61,560 nt of DNA from Monosiga brevicollis MX1 (taxonomy: Eukaryota; Opisthokonta; Choanoflagellata; Craspedida; Salpingoecidae): positions 104,232-165,791 of the forward strand of contig NW_001865089.1 in assembly GCF_000002865.3 (NCBI RefSeq). The letters run 5' to 3'. A program made the translations under genes and the position numbers. Each line of letters starts with the position of its first letter. The first letter of the stretch is position 1. This document shows positions 14,010-23,101 of the stretch, in pieces. Under the pieces are notes generated by a model that was not told where the DNA came from, made no database searches, and worked only from the letters and a program-made list of their open reading frames with translations.

Positions 14010-14103
14010 CTCATAAATTCACTACTTTGTCTTGATCAGACACCGTCATTCATATGACATGCTTCATTTGAATTGATTATGCTATGTCCAGGCTGCCCCC
14101 ACT

Positions 14104-16135
14104 TTATTTGGTGATCATTTGTCCAATGTCACCCCCGATGCGAAAATACACGTTTCGTGTTGGGGAGGAAGGGGTGGGTGGCGATGGACCTCCCGATGCG
14201 GATGCCACAGTCGGCGGCGCAAGGGTTTTGCAAACCGCCAAAACCTCTTTCATCATCTCGGCTTGCGCTACGCTCTGCTGCTTCATCATCTCGGCTTGCG
14301 CTACGCCCTGCTGCTTCATCATCTCGGCTTGCGCTACGCTCTGCTGCTTGATCACCTTCATCGCCTCGCGCAGAAGTGCTCGGTCTTTTTTGGAGCGTCG
14401 TCGATCTTTTTTTCGACGGCGCGCGTCCTGAGCCTCCCGGTCACGCGCATGTGCCTCGCCGTAATCTTTGAAATCCTGCAAAACACGCTTGATTGGGATA
14501 GGCAAGTCGCCGTTGTTCTCATCCAAAAAGTCGATATCTACAACCAGTTCAGATCACATTATTAGACGCCTACGACGGCTTGTCACAATGTGACAGACGC
14601 ATGGGAAGCCTGCATCGCACCAATACTATCGCGTTTGGCACGCGAGCGAGACTTGACCCGCCGCCTAGTTTTTTTTGATTGGCCATCGTTGAGTACTGGG
14701 ACTTCGCTGTCGGTGTGCCCCGAATCAGACAGATCGGCTTGAAGACAGAACAGCAAAGCTTTCTCAGGGATGGAATTTGCCATGATGGTGCCTTGCTCTG
14801 CATTTGCCCGGTATTTTTTGAGCGCACCGATGGATACGCCATGTAATACGGCGTTTCGCATGCGTCGCATGGACTCCCATGTTTTGGAATAATGGCTCAG
14901 CTACAAAGCAACAACAAAAATTAGCTTGTCACGTGCATGTGATTCCATTATGATATTGCGGTTGGCCGAGCATCATCTTACATGTATCCAAATAGCAGCT
15001 GGCTGGTAACCAGATGTGCCTTGTTCGCCAGGTTCACAATTTTCAGGGAAATCCTCCGAAAACCAATCCAATAGAGAACCAAGTGTTGCGAACAAGACCT
15101 TCAAAATCCGGTTTGAGGTCTGATTATTGCGCGACAAGTGCATGGAGATGGACAACATATCTGCCCGCACCGACTTCAGGTGCAGATACGTGCTGGCGAT
15201 CATGGCCTCTGCGAAAAACAACAACTCGGCTGCTTCTTCCGCAGGCCCCAGTCCAGGCGCGGGAGGCCGCCCCAGTTCGTGTTGTTTCTCACCCGAAAAA
15301 GCAGCTCGGAGCTTATTCACGAAAGGGCGCAGACTACAGCGTGCGACATGGGAAGAAAAATAAGACTTGCTCGTGTTTATGCCAGCAGCGACGATCAAAC
15401 AAACCTGGAGCCGAGGCAAGTCAGAAAAGCACAGATCTGGAGGTGTCGCTGTGCGTAGATGATTTCGCCTTTCTCGGCAATATCCTTTGAAGGCACCTTG
15501 CGCACGAGGCCAACTTCTTGACCTTGTCCGTTGTCGACCCGCTTATCACATGTATACCGCTCTCGACACAGGGCGAAAAGACGTTCGTCGCCAGGACTAC
15601 ACCGAGGATAATAAACACAAGGTCAGACATCAAGACATATCATCAGAATGCAAAAACTGCATGTACCTCGTTTGATATCTTGCGAGTGTATCTGCTAGGC
15701 TCGGATCGAGACCCCGAAAACGCGAATAACCTGGTCCCAAGGGTATCTTGAGACGGGCACGACGTCCTTCCTCATTGTTCGATGCCCACATCGCAAGCTT
15801 GAACTCGTCTGCAATCCGAACGATATGAAATACCGCCGAGATAAATGCTTGCTCCCGAAGCGCCGTGGCGTTCGGAGCAGAAGGGATACAGACATCGTCC
15901 GGAAAAGGGAACACGACGAAGAAATCCTATGTGCCGAGGGCATATGAGGAACCACAGGGAGAAGCGATCTCTCATTATGTTGCACACATCTAACATAACA
16001 GGGTCGATTGCGGTTGAGCACTCGCGCAGACACGAAACCGAAGACTCTCGACTCACGTTCGAGACACATCCAGTGGCCTCCAGGAGAGCCATCATAACGG
16101 TCAAATGCACAAAACATATGTTTGCAATTGGACAT
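14104..16135 (-). CDS. Partner protein of the Harbinger-like element, unrecognised
   Basis: I do not recognise this protein. It lies wholly within the transposon, convergent to the transposase. Coding can be followed from high to low coordinates: an exon near 16.1 kb ending at a GTGAGT donor, an exon from about 15.93 kb beginning DFFVVFPFPDD, one of about 15.59-15.41 kb, one of about 15.35-14.98 kb, one of about 14.90-14.60 kb (ending at a GTAAGA donor upstream) and a last exon from about 14.54 kb to the stop at 14104. The penultimate exon contains a strongly basic stretch (KKTRRRVKSRSRAKR) that could be a nuclear signal. The last exon is predicted to be charged helix and contains three 11-residue repeats. 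In Harbinger elements the second protein is usually a Myb/SANT DNA-binding partner needed for import and targeting, but no such domain is visible by eye. Two of the joins are not phase-checked. Confidence 0.5.
14249..14347 (-). repeat. Three 33-bp in-frame tandem repeats
   Basis: Three adjacent copies of a 33-bp unit lie in the last exon of the partner gene. They encode repeats of MKQQ(S/G)VAQAEM, a pattern expected to form an amphipathic or coiled-coil helix. The copies differ by only one base, so the expansion is recent. Confidence 0.85.
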
Positions 16136-16261
16136 GAGGGCAGAGAGAACACATGTTCACACCGGTGAAACTTATCATCTCAATTTTATCTCCTCCGCAG
16201 GAACAAAACGAGTTAAGACAACAAAATTGTGACATTTGTCTTATCTCCTTCAAAACTATCA

Positions 16262-16275
16262 TTTCCGTAGGAGTC
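16262..16275 (-). repeat. Right terminal inverted repeat of the Harbinger-like element
   Basis: Read on the minus strand this is GACTCCTACGGAAA, matching the left end at 11998 with one mismatch. It is followed on + by TA and then by low-complexity sequence like that flanking the left end. Confidence 0.75.
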
Positions 16276-16408
16276 TAATCTCCTAAATCTCTCTCGTTTG
16301 AAAGTAAAATACTTACCTCTATACAATGTCATCTTTTTCTTGTTATTATCTTACATTTTATGTCATCTTTTTCAGAGTTGTTGAATTTTATCATTTTGCT
16401 CGTATGAC

Positions 16409-18705
16409 ATGATTGCGAATTCATGCAACCACACACACCCCTGCTTGCCCCCTGCCTCACATGCACTCCCTCGCCCTGCTTGCCGCTTCCGCTTCCCCAC
16501 ACATGGCCTCGGACCTCACCTGCTTCATGCTCTAGTCGTGTCTAAGATACCCATGCCTAGTATTTGTCTGATGCCCAGTTCCTCATGCTCATTGTTTCAT
16601 ACCCCGTATCTCCTGCCACGTACCTGTTCCTTGGCATCGGAATCGTCAAGTTGCACGTCTCACGGTCGGGCTTTTCCAAAAGTCGCCGTCATGCGCCCGA
16701 CGCCGGCGCCTCTTACGCATGTGAGCGTGATCCGCCACATGTTACACCCACGCTTTTGCACTGCGGGTTTGACAGAGAATGACCGCGAACGGGTCAAAGG
16801 CTTGGTTGTGCTTGGAACCGCCCAGCGGCCCATCCGTGGCCAGCTGAAGGAGGTGTTGTTGCTGGTCCATGGATCGGTCGATGACGAGCTGTACACGCTC
16901 AGGTGGTGCATCGAGACTTCTCCCGCCCCTCAGGAAACGTTGACCCGCGCCCGCGCCCTACTCAGCTCGCAACCCAACCCGGCCGGCTTGGAACCAGCCG
17001 CTGGCAGCATCGCCGTTGAAGACCCTGATGCGGCCCCGCCATTGGTTGCACGCGTCAAGCCACCGCGGCACCGACTGGCCCCTATGTCGGTCGGCGAACT
17101 GGACTTTGACGTGGCAACGGATGAGGAAGAGGACAGCGCCACTTGGGCTCCAATGGATGGGGCACCAGCCGTTTTTGAGGCTTGGGGGAGTGCGACCATC
17201 GACCCTGGCCACGAAAGGGCAAATTTTAAAGCACGTGCTCCGCAACTTGATGACGCCTTTGCGCTTGATGCCTGTGACCCTGGCCACGTCTTCTTGCACT
17301 TCCTCCCCCCGCGAATCCTTGAAAACATGCTTCGTGGGAGCTCAGTCGCTTCCTTATCCAAGGAGGAACTGCTCGGATTCTTTGGCTTGCAGCTGCTCGG
17401 CGCCAATCACGCTCGGGCGACCGAGGATCTGTTCAAGCCGTCGCAGTCGCAGTTTGACGTCTTTCCGGACTTTTCCTCCATCATGAGCCAACACCGCTTC
17501 CGCGAGATTGCCAAAGGCCTTCGCCTCACTGACACCAAGCCTCGGGGCGGAGCCGACCCTTTCCACGCCGTGCGGGAGATGGCCGAAGCTTTCAACGATC
17601 ACATGGCTAAGAGTAGTGTATTCCGACCGTCTTCACTCGTGTGCCTGGACGAGTCCATGGTCACGCATCACCAGGAGGAGGACCCAGGCTTTGTCTTCAT
17701 TGGGCGCAAACCCCATCCGGTCGGCAATGAGTACCATGCCATCTGCGATGCCGAGACCGGGATCGTCTATCGCATTGAGATGGTGGAGGGCAAGGCTCGC
17801 CCACGACAGCTCCCACTGAAATATGCAGAGCACGGGCAGACCGGTGGCCTCATCCTGCGCATGACAGAGACCAGCGTAGGCATGGGCCGCGTTGTCGTCA
17901 TGGACAGCGCCTTTTGTGAGCTGCAACCGCTGGTTGAGCTGCGCAATCGGGGTACGTTTGCGGTCACAGTTGCTGAGAAGCGGCACGACTGGCCCAGGCA
18001 TGTCCCTGGCGATAATGTCCAGGCCCACATGGCCGACAAGCCGGTGGGGCAGCTGCATGGGCGCCGTGGGAGCCTCGATGGTGTTCCCATGTGCCTTTTT
18101 GCCGTCAATCATCAAAAGTATGTCTTGCTCATGATATCGTCCTATGGAAACACGGACCAGAGCGCAAGGGTCGCGTGGATCGGGACATAATTTCCTACCA
18201 CCGCAACCAGCCCCTCGATGACTACTATAACGGGCGCCACGCCGTGCACGATCACAATCAGCTGCGTCAGTGCCAGAAACGAGATCTGGAGATGGCCTGG
18301 GACAGTAAGTTTTGGGACATCGACCAACTAGTGTTCGTGGTCTCGACAACCTTGGTGAACACGCTCTTGTGGTACAACCGTCGCTATTTGGCTCCGCGCG
18401 GCCGCCAGCCCTTGTCACTAAGTGAGTTGCGGAGCAAAGTTGGCGAGCACCTTGTGCAAATGCTCGTCAACAGCCGCCCCGGCATGTCCCCGGCCTTGTG
18501 CCAACCCCACGCCCAAACCGGAACGCTTCATCGACTTATCAGCATTCCGCCATACCAAGGCTCGCGCCCAGGAAAACGCGTCAAGGCCAGGTACCAAGCC
18601 GTGCGCTGCCGTGGTGAAAACTGTCATAAAATGGTGCGCAAGTATTGTCTGTGTTCGCCTGTCCTCTTCCTCTGCATCGAGTGTTTCGCCCTGCACATTC
18701 AATAG
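16409..18705 (+). pseudogene. piggyBac-family transposase with a frameshift
   Basis: This is a DDE_Tnp_1_7 (piggyBac) transposase. The first frame, to about 18150, contains a variable acidic N-terminus and the catalytic core with CLDESMV (first aspartate), a KPHPVGNEY-like segment, and VVMDSAFCELQPLVEL (second aspartate). The second frame, from about 18150 to the stop at 18705, contains LDDYYNGRHAVHDHNQLR (third aspartate), the insertion-domain helix, and a C-terminal cysteine-rich zinc-binding region CRGENCHKMVRKYCLC. The frames overlap at 18091-18190, where both readings look piggyBac-like, so a single-base indel fits better than an intron; no splice pair there restores phase while keeping the conserved segment. 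The true start is unclear, and 16564 and later ATGs are alternatives. No TTAA-flanked inverted ends were found. It may be a dead copy, or the indel may be a sequencing error. Confidence 0.75.
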
Positions 18706-19408
18706 GTCGCCAGCGAGCAATAAAAAAAATTCATTTTCTCGATTTATGGTTTTTTTTCTCATTCTCGATCGACATCCTCTCTGGGACCCTGCTTTGCCTG
18801 CTTGGCGAGATAACCCCTTGTACAATGAGGAAGGTGGGGGTTTATGAAAAGCAAGAATTCCTCTGAGCTAACGCCCCTTCACAACATTGAATATATTTGA
18901 CGACGTTTGTCTCTTCAAGTCTTTTTTTTTTTTTTTTTTTTTTTTAATTGTTTCAGGGACAAGGACTCGGTCCTCTCTCGGAATTGAGCGGGTTGTCTGT
19001 TGCTGTAAGGCGATCGATCTAAAGTGAGGTGCTCAGGCTGTCCTAATGATGCCTTTGTTCTTCTGAGCGAGGTTTTCGCAACCCTTTTCGCACGTCGCAA
19101 ACGTGTCTCAATTCTGCGGTACAACGCCTACAACGTGATTGCTCACAAAAGTTGTCATGCAACCGGAACAATTTTCCACTTTCAAGCGTTCAAACGAGCG
19201 AGAGGATGCGAGTCGTATAGGGAGAGGAGGAGTCGCTCCAACACGTCGCTCAAACCTGACCCACCGCACTGCGGCAGGCCTTTTAAAAATAAGGCACAGC
19301 CCTAAAATTATGCTTTCGTTACATTTTCACGTTTTTGGAGGTTCTGTCACAACGAGCCGGCGCACTGGTGAGGCAATTTCAGCCTCTGGGAGCATCGTGA
19401 CACCGTGG
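18706..19408. other. Intergenic stretch between piggyBac copy and GT25 gene
   Basis: No coding signal was found. There is a T24 tract at about 18922-18945 and a TTAA just after it. The sequence lies downstream of both neighbouring genes, which converge here, so it should hold two polyadenylation regions; an AATAAA-like AATAAAAA follows the piggyBac stop at about 18719. Confidence 0.6.
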
Positions 19409-22128
19409 CTATGCTTTGCTCGATACATACCGGATCGATGGAAACCGAGAATTGAATTCCAGCTGCAGGTCGTGACCAGCGCAGAAAACTTTGAACTCTT
19501 GCAAAAACTGTTCGTTAATCAACGTTTGCGAGAGGTCGCGTCGGATGGGCAAGAGGTACTGAAACAAGCGACCCACGGCCTTGGAATTGACCAGATATGC
19601 CATGGGCGAAATGTTGCACTGCATCAGGCAACGGTGTCGCAAGCATGCATCAATGGTCAGACTGAACTCGACGCACCCAGCAAATCAAAGGAAAAAAAAG
19701 CTGCTGAGAAACATACGCTTCTTGCCAAACAAACCTCGGCGCGCGGTGCGGGCACTGGATAGGCGCTCGATGTGGGCGGCTTGGTGCACGCCGCTGCACA
19801 GTGGAACGAAAACAGGTCCCAGTCAGACCGTCCCAGGCGTTCCAGGGCTCGCTCAAGAAGTGTCGGAAAATTCGGTGGCAAAATGGCATCATCTTCAAAC
19901 ACGGCGTGGGCCACAATCTCGCCATTTGATGCGGGTAGTTTGTGCAGTTTCTCGTGCAATAGCATGTGGGACAGCGTGCGACCCACATCGCCACGTTGGC
20001 GGCTCGTCAAGGGCACTGTCAAGATCAGAAGTAGCAGCAAACACCCCACAACGTTAGATGATTCGGCGATGGCATTGGCCATGGCACACACGCGGAGAAG
20101 GCTTCGTACCCGCCACAACGTTGCGTTCAAAGAGTTTGTCCATCATCAAGGAGCTACCATCCGTACCTACATGCCAAAACATGCTGATGCCGGCCTGATA
20201 ATTGATGGATGAGGGCTGTCTTGCAGAGCCAAGTCAGGAGCAATTCAAAGTAAAAACAGGAGTGCCAGATCATGACGCGCACCTGGCGAAGGTTGGCTTC
20301 AAAGGCGGCGCGACGTTCTTCGTCAGATTGTAGGCCGATGAAACTCAAGGTCACCTGACCGCTTGTTACGGGCCATGCCGATGACTGTAGATCAGCACTG
20401 AACATGGAGGCTGGTGAAAAGACATAGGGCACAAAACAAATCGGCAAGGGTTAACCTCATGCGTAACTAAAGGCGATAGGGGGGCGGGGGGGACCTCGGA
20501 TGCAAGCACAGAAAAAGGTCAAATAAACATGCTTGCAAGTCGTACTAGATGAGGTCTCGGCGGGTTCAGCTGCGTCAGAGGCCGACTGTAAGCTTGGCGG
20601 CACAGGTGGTGCGGCGATGGAGGGCTCGGTCTTGGCGGAGGCGGGCTCAGCCTGAGAGGGTATAGCTACAGAAGGGTCGGCGACGGGTTCTGGGGAGGCG
20701 CGTTCGATCGTGGGCTCTGTTTGGGGCTCTGGCAAGACGGCCAAATCAAATTCAACATCCGAATCGCGGCCATGAGCCATTGTAAAGTCCACTGGAGGCT
20801 CGTTGGCGGCAAGGGGGTGCAGGGCGTAGACTTGGTCCCACTGGCGCATGGCCTTGAGCAGCATGATGTCGGGACTCTAGGGAACAGCATGCGCGTGTGT
20901 GAGGACGGAGACATGGGGGGACTAGGCAAACGTTCAGAAGCTGTGTACCCACATAGCGAAAGCCTTTTTTGGAGACAAGCTGCACCAGACTTTGAGCCGC
21001 ACGGCTTGAGAGAATGTAGGCGCAGGGACGGTAGTGGAAAGCGCGGGTGGGGGTGGTGGCGTCGCCTTGGTCCAGCTCGGGGTCCCAATCGGCGTGAAAG
21101 AGCGTGGTCGGCTCGTGCAAGTTGAAGTGGCGCGAGACACGACGAAGGGTGCTGGCTTGACTGTAGTAGGCTCGGTTGCCAGAGGAGAGGCCACCGAGGA
21201 AGACAACATCCGCGTCTGACGGAAAGGCATGCTGAATTTGTGCGTTCCAGCGCGCCACAAAATCATGGGCTAGTTGGACGTCATCTTCAAGAATAAGGTG
21301 GTATTGCTGCTCGCTCGTGGCAATGTGGCGCCAGAGAGTAAAGTGGGAGAGGGCCTTGGCGATGACGGCACGGCGAGAGTGGAAGCGGTTGCCGGCAAAA
21401 AGACGGCGTAGGCTTTGGCTCCAGGCCAGTTCACGCTTATCAAAGGCGGAAAAGATGTGAATGCTGTCTGGGTCGACGTTGGAGCGCTGCAAAAAGCCGT
21501 GCAAACGGTCAGGGCGACGGCGCAGGTTGATTACATAAACGCCATCAATGCCTTCCAAGAGTGGGCGCTGGGGAAAATAGGTCAAGTACTTGCTGACGTC
21601 TGAAGCGCCGAACCCATCAAGCGCGTGAGGTATCGGCTCGGTCACGGGCTCCAATCAGGTCTTGGTCAGAGCCAGGCAGCAACAGGCTGAGCCAGTCAGG
21701 CTCAAGCTCGGCCTGGAGCTGCCCGGCCGTTTCCATTCCCTGATCAAGGCCGGGGGAGGGACAAGACAGAGACGCGGGGCGGGCAAGTATCAACGTGTGT
21801 ACGTACGAGGCTGCCAGGGGCGGGCACAGAGAATGTTGTACACGTTGGGCAGGCACGGGCCAATACAGGCCTGCACGTCGTCGTGCTTGAGGATGCAATC
21901 ACACTGCACGGCATTTCCACCGCCCCGCGCGGCCACACAAGCCAGAAACGAGTCGCTGGCCTTGGCACACTGTGTCACTGTCTCAACCACAGTGTTGTTG
22001 GGGCACAGCGCTTCATTGTGTCCCTGAGCTGACAACTCGCTCCCCGCCACCCACCCCACCCAGGCCAGTAGCAGCCACATCCCCCTCACCCAGCCCACAC
22101 CTCCAGATCGCATCGTGCCTGTCGTCAA
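19409..22128 (-). CDS. Secreted/ER glycosyltransferase with two GT25 domains
   Basis: The first exon (from 22128) encodes a signal peptide (hydrophobic core WLLLAWVGWVAG) and a small cysteine-rich segment. Exon about 21650-20953 carries the first GT25 domain: VYVINLRRRPDR, an SH-type helix region and LILEDDV. Exon 20876-20546 finishes it and adds an acidic, proline-rich linker. Exons 20410-20283, 20194-20110, 20015-19735 and 19618-19409 encode a second GT25 domain with LSFIGLQSDEERR, GDVGRTLSH, VFEDDAI and a closing helix region ending at the stop. These joins are in phase. GT25 enzymes include the collagen hydroxylysine galactosyltransferases, which also have tandem glycosyltransferase domains and act in the ER lumen; a related role is inferred, but the acceptor is unknown. 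The join between the first exon and the first GT25 domain (around 21640-21815) is unresolved: the domain frame has a TGA just upstream of its first residues. Confidence 0.8.
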
Positions 22129-22232
22129 CGCGCCCGTCCACTATCGATCGCTCAGGGCGCGCGCACACACACACTCCACACACTCCGCGCGCGCTCTCTC
22201 TCGCTCACACACTAAAAAGTTGAAAAATACAT

Positions 22233-22503
22233 GGCCGTTTTTGCCCAGAATAGAATGAGCTTTTTGACCCCTTGAGAATGGATTCTGAGGGGGTCGGCAA
22301 AAACACAAGAATGAGTTTTCGAAAATTTCCAATTTCTCCTTCCGAATGAGAAAATGATCGCATTTGCAAGGGAAAAAACCAGCACCATAAAAAGTGGCGC
22401 TAGTTTTTTTTTGGGAATAAGAAATCGAATTTGGAATCAGTTTGACACCACTCAAACGCAGAAACACAATGTCATTCTCATTCTTGGGTTGGCAAAAACG
22501 GCC
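22233..22503. mobile_element. MITE-like element with symmetrical inverted ends
   Basis: This 271-bp segment begins GGCCGTTTTTGCC and ends GGCAAAAACGGCC, a perfect 13-bp inverted pair. Six bases further in at each end is a second inverted pair, AGAATGAG (22252-22259) and CTCATTCT (22477-22484). TACAT-like sequence flanks both sides. It carries no gene. It lies about 100 bp upstream of the GT25 gene start, so it may sit in that promoter. The family is unknown. Confidence 0.65.
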
Positions 22504-23101
22504 CATTACATGTAAATTTCGAAAGAGATGTTACCATTTGTTCATTCAACTTCTACTACTACGGGTGGTAAACTGATTTAAAATCCCTTCCCCTCTCCCT
22601 CTCCTTGTTCAACGATTGCGCGCTATCTCCCTCGGCATGTCTCTGTCTCTCACTGGCATTGTTAACGATCAGGACAGGTCGGGCAGAGGGGCAGGCAGAT
22701 CGACATGTGACGTGAGCTCGGCCCTAAGGGGGTGATGATCTCAGCCCCAAAGGGTTTGTGACCTCAGGCCTAAGAAAAGCACTGCCCCAAAGAGTTCATG
22801 GGCAATCGGTAGGCAGTTGGTCACAGAAAGAAAGAGAAACAGGGGGAGGATAGAGACACTGTGATGTCACAGGGACGGGGAGAGGTATTGCGTAGGAAGC
22901 TTTGATTGATGATTTCAGAACGGCCATCTCGTTATAGGCGGGCAGAGGTCCTCACCCGTGGCCCATTTGCCCAGCGCTCGCCCTGGGTCTGTCAAATTTA
23001 ATAAGATGCTGTTGAATTCATGCACAGGTTTATACACGAGCACGTCCAAGACCGAACAAGCACAGCATTGATTGGTGGCCCACAAATCCTGCGGTTGGGT
23101 T
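22504..23101. other. Intergenic region with degenerate short repeats
   Basis: No gene was found. At about 22710-22780 a unit of roughly 24 bp of the form GTGA.CTCAG.CC.AAGGG recurs about three times with many differences. The rest is unremarkable mixed sequence between the GT25 gene promoter and the 3' end of the LamG gene. Confidence 0.5.

Larger units (their letters stand above)
11998..16275. mobile_element. PIF/Harbinger-like DNA transposon, apparently complete
   Basis: The element is about 4,278 bp. Its ends are inverted copies: GGCTCCTACGGAAA at 11998-12011, and the reverse complement of GACTCCTACGGAAA at 16262-16275. One mismatch separates them, and weaker similarity extends about 20 bp inward. 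Both ends are flanked by TA, which could be a target duplication or part of the ends. Inside are a multi-exon DDE transposase on + and a multi-exon partner gene on -, converging near 14.0-14.1 kb. Two convergent genes inside inverted ends is the usual plan of Harbinger elements, although those usually make a 3-bp TWA duplication. The related ISL2EU group makes a 2-bp duplication and is an alternative class. Confidence 0.75.

Noticed and set aside
17633-18418. Minus-strand frame of 261 codons over the piggyBac gene
   Set aside because: It is antisense to clear piggyBac catalytic motifs.
16209-18945. TTAA sites as ends of the piggyBac element
   Set aside because: The TTAA near 16214 lies inside the Harbinger-like element and the one near 18944 has no matching inverted partner.
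22141-22506. Minus-strand frame of 121 codons
   Set aside because: It spans the MITE-like element and its inverted ends; composition and content are not protein-like.
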